Positions 1 through 6,382 of a DNA stretch of 7,663 bases are shown piece by piece (positions within the stretch are counted from its first letter, which is position 1; each line of letters begins with the position of its first letter). The position numbers and the translations under genes are program-made. Origin of the DNA: Alphaproteobacteria bacterium (GTDB lineage: Bacteria > Pseudomonadota > Alphaproteobacteria > Thalassobaculales > Thalassobaculaceae); the NCBI GenBank assembly GCA_028822575.1, contig JAPKDN010000141.1, forward strand, positions 1-7,663. The letters run 5' to 3'. The notes under the pieces were generated by a model. It was not told the origin of the DNA and ran no database searches. It worked only from the letters and a program-made list of their open reading frames with translations.

Positions 1-489
1 TAAGGCATCATCCTGGGTCGTCGACCGCCCAAGCTCATTCCAGTAGTTGGCGGTGCCGGGCCGGACTGCTACTGCCCATGCCGCTAGCCGGGTTGGAATG
101 CCATCGATAGCCGTCTGATCGAGACAATTGGAGTGATTAAAGTAAACTTGCGCGTTCGCCGGCTCAGTGACCGATGCGCGTTTAAAAGATCGTCTGGCAT
201 CGAAGAAAAAGCCCAATGATTTTTGGCAATGACCGAGCGCGATATGTATTTCAGCGTTTATTCTGGTTGATGTAGGCGACCGGACTGCCACGCGGGCCCG
301 CAAGAACAGGCAGGTTGCATCTCTCCAACTAGACCGTCCTAGATGGCAAAAGCCAACACCATATGACCCGATGGCATGGCTCGGGTCAACGAGTGTCGCC
401 CGTTGGAAAGCCTGAATCGCCTGGTCGTATTGGGAACTATTCAGGAATGTGAACCCTACGGCGATTATTTCGGCAAACCGGTTTCTCAT
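1..489 (-). CDS. TPR-repeat protein, N-terminal part (3' end beyond left edge)
   Basis: Reading the complement from 489 down to 1 gives 163 codons with no stop, starting MRNRFAEIIAV. Tandem tetratricopeptide repeats are visible. Repeat 1 (residues 5-38) has G12, F15, A24, F28, A31 and P36 at the canonical positions. Repeat 2 (about 39-74) has G46, A58, F62 and A65. Repeat 3 (79-112) has G86, A98, F102, A105 and P110. A looser fourth follows, and a fifth begins at 147 with W150, L153 and G154. TPRs are protein-binding helical hairpins; in polysaccharide clusters they often precede a glycosyltransferase domain, but none is visible before the edge. The ATG at 489 is the only ATG, GTG or TTG start after the in-frame TAA at 529-531, and an AGG lies about 10 bases upstream. 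No signal peptide is seen. The TPR assignment is firm; the role is unknown. GC is low in places (26 of 60 at 181-240), yet the frame is intact. Confidence 0.8.
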   Translation of the reverse strand, partial: MRNRFAEIIAVGFTFLNSSQYDQAIQAFQRATLVDPSHAIGSYGVGFCHLGRSSWRDATCLFLRARVAVRSPTSTRINAEIHIALGHCQKSLGFFFDARRSFKRASVTEPANAQVYFNHSNCLDQTAIDGIPTRLAAWAVAVRPGTANYWNELGRSTTQDDAL

Positions 490-538
490 GTGGATGAAGC
501 CTAACCTTTGTTCGAGATGCAGAAAAGATTAAACCTAG

Positions 539-566
539 TAGACATTATTTACGGGTTTCCTATATC
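539..566 (+). promoter_or_regulatory. Candidate sigma-70 promoter for the lipoprotein/SIS pair
   Basis: TAGACA at 539-544 matches five of six bases of the TTGACA -35 box. TATATC at 561-566 matches four of six bases of TATAAT, with a 16-base spacer. This would start transcription near 573 and leave a leader of about 60 bases before the ATG at 632. It lies in the AT-rich divergent spacer 490-631. It is only a consensus match, and I could not pick a convincing promoter for the opposite TPR gene. Confidence 0.3.
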
Positions 567-631
567 GATGACTCCGCTTTCCTCGCATTATCTAATTCGG
601 CGTGTGAAGGCGCTAAGAGATTGGGGCAAGA

Positions 632-1006
632 ATGGTCAGAATACTCAACACGGGCTTTATCCTCCTTTTAATGCTCATGGGTTGCGACGAGCAGGTCAAT
701 CCTGTCATTGGGGAATGGCGCGGTGCGATCACCGAGGACCAACGCAAGGGGCTAGAAATTCCAAAAGGTGCTATCGACGGTATGTTAGTCGCGACTTTCA
801 CGAAGTCGGATGCAGATTTGAACGGGAGGGTTTATCGGATAGAACACAAAAAGAACCAGGAAACCTTCTATGTAAATGTAATCGGAACAAACCGCACCAT
901 GGCTGTCAATTTCACGGATCCAAACACGATAAAATTGGGCTCTCCCCATCTCTTCAAGTCCAAGATCGTCGATTTGTTCCTGTCGCGGACGCCAATCGCG
1001 CCGTAA
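632..1006 (+). CDS. Small predicted lipoprotein, function unknown
   Basis: The product is 124 residues. It starts with a basic-then-hydrophobic signal (MVRILNTGFILLLMLMGC) that ends in a lipobox, L15-M16-G17-C18, so signal peptidase II cleavage before Cys18 is expected. The residue after the Cys is Asp, which in E. coli favours retention in the inner membrane. The mature part is about 107 residues. It begins with a GEW motif (residues 27-29) followed by alternating polar and hydrophobic stretches that suggest a small beta-rich domain; I do not recognise the family. GGGG at 623-626, five bases before the ATG, is a plausible ribosome binding site. The gene ends 26 bases before the SIS gene, so the two are probably co-transcribed. 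GC is low (111 of 240 by hand count over 661-720 and 781-960), unlike the genes to the right, which hints at separate ancestry. A longer frame spans it but reads as Cys/His/Arg-rich noise. Confidence 0.72.
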   Translation: MVRILNTGFILLLMLMGCDEQVNPVIGEWRGAITEDQRKGLEIPKGAIDGMLVATFTKSDADLNGRVYRIEHKKNQETFYVNVIGTNRTMAVNFTDPNTIKLGSPHLFKSKIVDLFLSRTPIAP

Positions 1007-1032
1007 ACATTGTCCGCCGTGGAGTACGTTTG

Positions 1033-1629
1033 ATGTCCCATTCAAAAAGATATTTCGTTCAAGTGGCGCGAATCGCCGCCCAGATCGATCATGACGCCAT
1101 AGAAAAGCTCGCCGGTGAATTGGTCGCTCTACGAGAGCGGGAAGGTCGATTGTTCTTTCTTGGTGTTGGTGGAAGCGCCGCTAATTGTAGCCACGCGGTG
1201 AATGATTTTCGAAAATTGTGTGAGATTGAAGCTTACACCCCCGTTGACAATGTCGCAGAACTGACCGCCCGAACTAACGACGAGGGATGGAAAACCGTGT
1301 TCGCCACATGGCTGCGCACAAGCCGGCTCCGCGCGAAAGACGCGGTTTTTGTCTTTTCGGTTGGTGGCGGTGACGCCGAACGCAATGTGAGCGCCAACAT
1401 CGTTCTTGCGCTTGATGAGGCTAAGGCAAAGGGGGCTCGGATTCTAGGGGTGGTCGGCCGCGATGGTGGACACACTAAAAAGGTCGGGGACGCCATCGTG
1501 GTCGTGCCGGTCGTTGATAATTCCACCATTACACCGCATAGCGAGGCATTCCAAGCGGTGGTCTGGCACGCGCTATCCTGCCATCCAAAATTGATGCGCC
1601 AGGAAAACAAATGGGAAAGCCTCGGCTAA
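1033..1629 (+). CDS. SIS-domain phosphosugar isomerase-like protein (GmhA-related)
   Basis: The product is 198 residues, about the usual length of a single-domain SIS protein such as sedoheptulose-7-phosphate isomerase GmhA (192 in E. coli). A helical N-terminus (1-35) leads into FFLGVGGSAANCSH (41-54), the first phosphosugar-binding loop. Then come ELTARTNDEGW (76-86), a second loop FSVGGGD (108-114), and the helix with PHSEAFQAVVWH (168-179). Aligned by eye to E. coli GmhA from memory, catalytic His180 matches H179, Glu65 matches D58 and Gln172 matches E171. It is therefore a GmhA relative of a different subfamily, and the substrate is uncertain: sedoheptulose-7-phosphate or another ketose/aldose phosphate. 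It is expected in the cytoplasm, supplying a nucleotide-sugar precursor. The ATG at 1033 is chosen because GGAG at 1021-1024 lies 8 bases before it and homology begins there; the in-frame stretch back to 508 overlaps the lipoprotein gene and looks non-coding. Confidence 0.88.
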   Translation: MSHSKRYFVQVARIAAQIDHDAIEKLAGELVALREREGRLFFLGVGGSAANCSHAVNDFRKLCEIEAYTPVDNVAELTARTNDEGWKTVFATWLRTSRLRAKDAVFVFSVGGGDAERNVSANIVLALDEAKAKGARILGVVGRDGGHTKKVGDAIVVVPVVDNSTITPHSEAFQAVVWHALSCHPKLMRQENKWESLG

Positions 1630-1634
1630 ACGGC

Positions 1635-2600
1635 TCAGGCGAATCCAGCCACCGGCCCTCTTGTTTGGAGCTTTTGGAAATAGTCGATCAAGGCGGCGTC
1701 TCTGGCCTCCTCGCTGAAGTGCGCAACCGTCACCGCGCCAGCTTCGAGCATCGCGTTCGCCTCGATTGAGTCTGATCTAAGCCCGGTCACGGCCTTGGCC
1801 AAACCGTCGGCGGCTGCTTCCAGGGCGTCCTCCTTGATCCAGATCCCGTTACTTATATCCGCGTAGTCATCGCCACCGTCACCCGTGAATCCAACGACTA
1901 GGCACCCGGCTGCCATCGCCTCCAGGGCTGGCAGCCCGAAGCCCTCAAATCGCTGAAGGCTAAGGAAAATGGTAGACTTCGACAGCGCCTCCAACACCTC
2001 CGCGTGTGGTAGGTTTTCAATTCTGACCCAAGGGATAACCGCTAGGTGCGGGTGACGCAAGGCGAAGAGGTGCTTGATGACGTCGGATTCTAACGGGCGT
2101 TTGCGCGGTAGAGCGATGATCCGTTCAATCTTTTCCGAAGGGTTGGTGGGCACTTTCCCGATGGAGCATGGAATCACTGGCACATCCTCGGCAACGTTGT
2201 TCTCCATCAGGAAGCGCCTAATACGACTGGACGCGCAAAAGACGTCGGCCACACCTAGTTCTGCGTAATTTCGCGCCTCTCCCAAGCTATGCCTGCAATA
2301 GAAGTGATTCTGGACAAATACCACCTGCCAAAGACCTCCTCTCGCCGCCCTCACAAGATCGCGGGCCAAAAAAGTTTCAGGGCGAATAATGATATCATTG
2401 GCCCGGATGTTGATTGGGCCACTGAGAAATGGAACGTCGATGTCGAACGCGACCGGGCGTTGCTCCAGGTTTTTGGTGTAGGCGAAGGCATCGAACCCCG
2501 CCGTCCGAAGAACTCTCACATGTTCGAGCATCACTTTGATGCCCCCGGATGGCCCGGACGCGCGTGCCAAATGATATAGAATTCGACCGGTAGTAGGCAT
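1635..2600 (-). CDS. Glycosyltransferase, GT-B fold (GT4 / group 1 type)
   Basis: The product is 321 residues. The N-terminal Rossmann half holds a glycine-rich loop, GPSGGIKVMLEH (16-27). A linker with PRKRP (165-169) leads to the C-terminal half, which carries the GT4 signature FEGFGLPALEAMAAG (218-232). E219 and E227 form the E-x7-E pair that contacts the nucleotide-sugar donor in retaining GT4 enzymes. A role in transferring a sugar to a lipid-linked or growing polysaccharide on the cytoplasmic side is expected; donor and acceptor cannot be told. No membrane segment or signal peptide is seen. It is slightly short for GT4 (often 350-400), with the N-terminal half compact. The ATG at 2600 is the only usual start after the in-frame stop at 2667-2669; only a weak GAG about 8 bases upstream serves as ribosome binding site. 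It is a lone minus-strand gene, divergent from the TPR-GT2 gene and ending 5 bases from the SIS stop. Confidence 0.87.
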   Translation of the reverse strand: MPTTGRILYHLARASGPSGGIKVMLEHVRVLRTAGFDAFAYTKNLEQRPVAFDIDVPFLSGPINIRANDIIIRPETFLARDLVRAARGGLWQVVFVQNHFYCRHSLGEARNYAELGVADVFCASSRIRRFLMENNVAEDVPVIPCSIGKVPTNPSEKIERIIALPRKRPLESDVIKHLFALRHPHLAVIPWVRIENLPHAEVLEALSKSTIFLSLQRFEGFGLPALEAMAAGCLVVGFTGDGGDDYADISNGIWIKEDALEAAADGLAKAVTGLRSDSIEANAMLEAGAVTVAHFSEEARDAALIDYFQKLQTRGPVAGFA

Positions 2601-2623
2601 GAAAGATCTCGCGCCGACACTAT

Positions 2624-2645
2624 GTCCATGGACGACGTTTCGTCC
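2624..2645. repeat. Overlapping short inverted repeats in divergent spacer
   Basis: GTCCATGGAC (2624-2633) is a perfect 10-base palindrome. Its right half overlaps GGACGA-CGTT-TCGTCC (2630-2645), a perfect 6-base inverted repeat around a 4-base spacer. Both lie between the divergent glycosyltransferase genes, so they could be an operator or a short hairpin. The sequence evidence is only symmetry; arms of this size also arise by chance. Confidence 0.35.
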
Positions 2646-2652
2646 GCGAGCA

Positions 2653-2662
2653 GCTATATAGC
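2653..2662. promoter_or_regulatory. Palindromic AT-rich core, possible divergent -10 region
   Basis: GCTATATAGC is a perfect palindrome whose TATATA core resembles a -10 element on either strand. TTGACT at 2663-2668 resembles a -35 box but has no good -10 at the right distance before the ATG at 2698. I see no well-spaced -35 partner for TATATA on either strand, so the promoter reading is weak. Confidence 0.25.
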
Positions 2663-2697
2663 TTGACTAAACCTGAGACCAGCACTCACTGGAAACA

Positions 2698-5394
2698 ATG
2701 TCCGACTCTGACAACACGCCAATGGAACTGTTCGCGGCGGCGGACGCGGCGGCAGCGCGAGGCGAGATCGATCTAGCGATCGAGATGTTTCGCGAAGTCG
2801 CTCGACGGGCCCCGGGTGATTCTGCGAGCCTTACACGCGCCGGGCATCTGCTTATGCGGGTTGGTCGACCGGAAGAGGCGCGGGTAGTGCTTGACTTGGC
2901 ATTGTCTCGGTATCCGGACAATGCGACGGCTTGGTTCCTGATTGGCGAGGCCCAGGAACGTGAAAAGGACGTCGATGCGGCACGCCGTGCATTCAAGCAG
3001 GTCATACGTTTGCGGCCGAACCTCCCACTAGCTCATTCCCGATTGGGTCAGTTTTTGCGGAACAGTGGCGCCGTGGCAACTGCGATCCCAGCATTTCGCG
3101 AGGCCGCGCGCCTGCAACCCGACAATGTACGGCGTCACGCTGAACTGGCGAGCGTTCTTTATGAAGCGCGTCTAACTGAGGAAGCTGTTACCGCGTTTAA
3201 AAAGCAAACGATACTCGCGCCCGAGGACCCAGAGGGACACTATAATATCGCTATCGCCCTGCCCTTGTTGGGCGCACGCGAAGCGGGGCTCCGAGAGTTT
3301 CGACGGACAACGACCTTAGACCCGCTAAGCGGCGGTGCATGGTCACGAATCGCAAGGTTATCCGCACGCCTTGTTCCGGGCGCCGACACGTCGGGGCCCG
3401 ATCGGCGGGCGATGGTTCTCGCGCCGGATGACCACGAACCCTTGCTGCGGCGGGCCGCGTCCAGCACAACGCTGGCCATGGGGCTCATCTTCCGCCGCCG
3501 TGTCCTGGTGCTGGCGCCAGATATTCTGGCAAACCGGGTGCGCCTCGCTGGGTTGTTATTGAAGATGGGCAAGTTTCGCGAGGTCATGACATTGCTTCGG
3601 TCGGTTGTCGACGTGCCGCGGCCGGCGGAGGCTGCGGTCGATGCTTATCGACGTGCCTGTGTCGAGGCCAGGGAACCGTTACCCGCTTGGTGTCGCACGG
3701 CGTATCAACGATGGCTGTCGGAATTTGACCCGAGAGCGGGGAATCCGGGAACGAGGCGGGAAACAGCCGAAGCGGTAATATCCGTCGTCATGCCGGTATG
3801 CGATCCGCCAATAGAATTTCTACGTCATGCCATCAATTCGGTTATCACTCAGAAATATCCAAACTGGCAATTGTGTATCGCTGACGACGCTTCGCGCGAT
3901 CCCGAGGTTCGGGGGGTTTTAGAGGCCGCGGCGCGCGACCCCCGGGTCCAAGTCACATTTCGTCAGGAGAGAGGTCATATCTCGGCGGCAAGCAACACGG
4001 CGTTGGAGACGGCCACAGGTGACATTATCTGTTTCCTGGACCACGACGATCTCCTCGCGAGCAACGCTTTGGGATGTATTGGCAATGCGTTCCGCCAGAA
4101 TCCGGATCTTGGGATGGTCTACAGTGATGAGGATAAGATTGACGAAAATGGTGTGAGGTTCGATCCGCATTTCAAGCCCGATTGGAATTTGGATCTGTTG
4201 CTTTCTCAGAATTACCTCTGCCATTTGATGTCGATCCGCCGTTCTCTGGTGGAGACGGCTAGTGGCTTCACGCTTGGCATGGAAGGTAGTCAGGATCACG
4301 ATTTAGCGCTTCGAGTGGCCGAAGTCCTAAGACCAGAACAGATTGGCCATATTCGCCAAATTCTCTATCATTGGCGTGCCTTGCCAGGGTCCACCGCCAC
4401 GGGAGCGGATGCGAAGCCCTACGCGGCCGAGGCGACCAGGAAGACTCTGCAGGCTTATCATGATCGCCGCGGCGGCGGTGCCCACGTGCGCACGGTGACC
4501 AGCGGTTGGCATACAACCTGGCCTTTGCCATCCAATCCTCCCATCGTCTCGGTGATCGTGCCGACGCGGGACCGAGGCGATCTGCTAAGGCGTTGTGTCG
4601 ACGGGTTACGCGGTGGCACACGGTATCCATCCGTTGAGGTTCTTGTTGTTGACAACGGCAGCAGAGAGCCGGACTGTCTTGAATACCTGGATCAACTACG
4701 TCAGTCCGGCGAGGCGGTGGTGCTGAACGGTGCTGGGCCATTTAACTTTTCGACGTTGAATAATCAAGCTGTCCGCGCCGCCCGTGGTCAGGTACTTTGT
4801 TTCATAAACAATGATGTTGAGCCTTTAACCCCAGATTGGCTGTGGGAGATGGTAGCCCACGCCTTACGGCCTGACATCGGTGTTGTCGGCGCAAAGCTCC
4901 TTTATCCAAATCGACGGATCCAGCACGGTGGCATAATTTTGTGTGGTGATCACGTGGCGCGCCATCTTCACGTGGGCCTCGATGAGGATGCCCACGGGTA
5001 TTGGGGACGCGCGGCTTCAATCCAATCCTTGGCGGCGGTCACAGGCGCCTGCATGGTCGTGCGAAAAGAGGTTTTCGAGGCTGTGGAAGGATTCGATGAA
5101 GCCTGGCCCGTGGATTTCGGTGATATCGATTTTTGCCTGCGCGCTGGAGCGGCCGGCTATCGCACGCTCTGGACGCCGCACGCCCTTCTATTGCACCACG
5201 AATCGGCATCGCGGGGAACGTTTTTCACCAAGGCCAAGGAGAAGCGATACCAGGCCGGTCGACAAGCCATGGTGGCGAGATGGGGAACGACGTTGATGTC
5301 CGACCCGCACTACCACCCGAATCTTTCGATCGATCCCAATGAGGAGCCTTTCGATCTTGCTTTCCCGCCCCGTGAGGCGTTTGGAAATGGCTAA
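2698..5394 (+). CDS. TPR protein with two GT2 glycosyltransferase domains
   Basis: The product is 898 residues in three blocks. Residues 8-211 hold six TPRs in exact 34-residue register; the third (76-109) shows W79, G83, A95, F99 and P107, and the fourth A129, F133 and P141. Residues 212-345 look like decayed helical repeats. The first GT2 domain (about 360-600) has SVVMPVCDP (362-370), DDAS (396-399), DHDD (448-451), SDEDK (476-480) and QDHDLALR (532-539). The second (about 616-850) has VSVIVPTRDR (617-626), VDNGS (651-655), NND (704-706), GACMVVRKEVF (783-793) and DIDFCLR (809-815). The tandem GT2 part resembles RfbC-type O-antigen biosynthesis proteins, which add sugars, often rhamnose, to a growing glycan. 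Two active sites suggest two linkages or a processive repeat; specificity is unknown. No membrane segment is seen. The ATG at 2698 follows GGAAA and is the first start after an in-frame TGA at 2674. Confidence 0.92.
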   Translation: MSDSDNTPMELFAAADAAAARGEIDLAIEMFREVARRAPGDSASLTRAGHLLMRVGRPEEARVVLDLALSRYPDNATAWFLIGEAQEREKDVDAARRAFKQVIRLRPNLPLAHSRLGQFLRNSGAVATAIPAFREAARLQPDNVRRHAELASVLYEARLTEEAVTAFKKQTILAPEDPEGHYNIAIALPLLGAREAGLREFRRTTTLDPLSGGAWSRIARLSARLVPGADTSGPDRRAMVLAPDDHEPLLRRAASSTTLAMGLIFRRRVLVLAPDILANRVRLAGLLLKMGKFREVMTLLRSVVDVPRPAEAAVDAYRRACVEAREPLPAWCRTAYQRWLSEFDPRAGNPGTRRETAEAVISVVMPVCDPPIEFLRHAINSVITQKYPNWQLCIADDASRDPEVRGVLEAAARDPRVQVTFRQERGHISAASNTALETATGDIICFLDHDDLLASNALGCIGNAFRQNPDLGMVYSDEDKIDENGVRFDPHFKPDWNLDLLLSQNYLCHLMSIRRSLVETASGFTLGMEGSQDHDLALRVAEVLRPEQIGHIRQILYHWRALPGSTATGADAKPYAAEATRKTLQAYHDRRGGGAHVRTVTSGWHTTWPLPSNPPIVSVIVPTRDRGDLLRRCVDGLRGGTRYPSVEVLVVDNGSREPDCLEYLDQLRQSGEAVVLNGAGPFNFSTLNNQAVRAARGQVLCFINNDVEPLTPDWLWEMVAHALRPDIGVVGAKLLYPNRRIQHGGIILCGDHVARHLHVGLDEDAHGYWGRAASIQSLAAVTGACMVVRKEVFEAVEGFDEAWPVDFGDIDFCLRAGAAGYRTLWTPHALLLHHESASRGTFFTKAKEKRYQAGRQAMVARWGTTLMSDPHYHPNLSIDPNEEPFDLAFPPREAFGNG
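5374..5377 (+). promoter_or_regulatory. Ribosome binding site fixing the start of the membrane protein
   Basis: GAGG lies 9 bases before the ATG at 5387, inside the last codons of the TPR-GT2 gene. No comparable site precedes the earlier in-frame ATG at 5339, so this element favours the 5387 start and suggests translational coupling across the 8-base gene overlap. Confidence 0.6.
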
Positions 5395-6382
5395 GGCGCG
5401 ACCTTCAACATGGCGCCTTACCCTGCTCAAACTGGTGATCAGTCTGACGCTCGTCGGCATGGTCTTGGCCCTCGCCGATATCTCGGAGGTCGCCGCCCGT
5501 TTTGTGGCGATCGGTCTGGGACCCGTCGCCATCGCCATCGCCTTGTGTTTCAGCCAAATTCTGTTGACTGGGATTCGATGGTATATCATAGGCATTGGCA
5601 CCGGACGCTTCATCGGATGCTGGCAGACGGTGCGGATAATCTTCGCTGCGATGTTTTGTAATCAATTACTGCCAACATCCATTGGGGGAGATATCGTCAG
5701 GGTCGGATTGCTTGTCCGTCTCAGTGTGCCGACTGGACGGGCTGCGCGAACCGTTGTTCTCGACCGGACTGCTGGATTGTTGTCCCTGTTGACCCTCATG
5801 GTGGTGACCTCGATCGTTCTCGGGGAACATTTGCTGCCGGCTTGGCCGGTGCATGTCATTCGAAGCCTGCCAGTGGCGGCGATCGCGTTCGTCCTGGGCT
5901 TATTGTTTATCGGGGACCGGGTCGCCGCTATTGTCGAGCGGTGGCCCTTCTTGATCTGGGTAGCCGGCTTGTTACGAGATTCGAATCGGCTGCTGCGAGA
6001 TGGTCTTTCGACCGTGATAATCCTTTTTCTAAGCTACGGTATTCACTGCGCCAGTGCCGTGAGCATCTGGGTCCTGGCGTGCGGCCTAGGCGTGGAGATC
6101 GATTTCATCCAGGTGCTTGGACTACTGCCGATCGTGATCTTGATGGTATTGCTGCCGCTTTCAATCGCGGGATGGGGCGTACGCGAGGGAACGATCGTGG
6201 CTTTATTCGCGTTATTGGGTATCGAGTCTGCCTCCGCTCTCGCGGTCTCTCTGCTTTGGGGTGTCGCCATCGCGGTATCCGCGGTTGTGGCGGGGGCGAT
6301 CTGGGGTCTGACACGTTCGAAGGGCGAGCGGCTCCCGGATGGTGAAATGGCGCCAGACACTGAGGGTCATCACGCCCCATAG
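5387..6382 (+). CDS. Polytopic membrane protein, LPG-synthase-TM / UPF0104 family (flippase-like)
   Basis: The product is 331 residues from the ATG at 5387. Hydrophobic segments lie near 11-30, 42-61, 78-91, 127-148, 161-176, 207-235, 240-260 and 283-307, giving roughly seven or eight membrane helices. Two family hallmarks are present: NQLLPTSIGGDIVR (92-105) and LPLSIAGWGVREG (256-268). The family matches the membrane half of MprF, which modifies and flips phosphatidylglycerol, but the cytosolic lysyl-transfer domain is absent, so this is not a lysyl-PG synthase. Free-standing members are common in glycan and hopanoid/lipid clusters and are suspected of moving or handling lipids; here a lipid-linked glycan is a fair guess. 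The tail (308-331) is polar and probably cytoplasmic. The start overlaps the TPR-GT2 gene by 8 bases. A start at 5339 would add 16 residues but lacks a ribosome binding site. The 3' end overlaps the convergent aminotransferase gene by 13 bases. Confidence 0.85.
   Translation: MAKARPSTWRLTLLKLVISLTLVGMVLALADISEVAARFVAIGLGPVAIAIALCFSQILLTGIRWYIIGIGTGRFIGCWQTVRIIFAAMFCNQLLPTSIGGDIVRVGLLVRLSVPTGRAARTVVLDRTAGLLSLLTLMVVTSIVLGEHLLPAWPVHVIRSLPVAAIAFVLGLLFIGDRVAAIVERWPFLIWVAGLLRDSNRLLRDGLSTVIILFLSYGIHCASAVSIWVLACGLGVEIDFIQVLGLLPIVILMVLLPLSIAGWGVREGTIVALFALLGIESASALAVSLLWGVAIAVSAVVAGAIWGLTRSKGERLPDGEMAPDTEGHHAP

Noticed and set aside
508..1032. N-terminal extension of the SIS reading frame from a TTG at 508
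   Set aside because: The translated stretch is rich in Cys, His and Arg with no SIS similarity, it overlaps the lipoprotein gene in another frame, and GGAG sits correctly before the ATG at 1033.
785..1045. Minus-strand open frame opposite the lipoprotein gene
   Set aside because: The opposite strand has a convincing signal peptide, lipobox and ribosome binding site; this frame shows no domain.
2289..2579. Plus-strand open frame opposite the GT-B glycosyltransferase gene
   Set aside because: It is antisense to the conserved N-terminal half of the enzyme and carries no recognisable motif.
2663..2668. TTGACT as a -35 box for the TPR-GT2 gene
   Set aside because: No -10-like sequence lies 16-18 bases downstream, and that position would fall almost on the start codon.
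4268..4741. Minus-strand open frame of 157 codons inside the TPR-GT2 gene
   Set aside because: It is the complement of a well-supported GT2 coding region, its product is Arg/Pro-rich with no motif, and no ribosome binding site was evident.
5339..5386. Earlier ATG for the membrane protein
   Set aside because: No ribosome binding site precedes it and it would deepen the overlap with the TPR-GT2 gene; the ATG at 5387 has GAGG at 9 bases.
5842..6345. Plus-strand open frame of 167 codons within the membrane protein gene
   Set aside because: It is out of frame with a clear UPF0104-type protein; the product is Arg/Gly-rich with no membrane segments or motifs.
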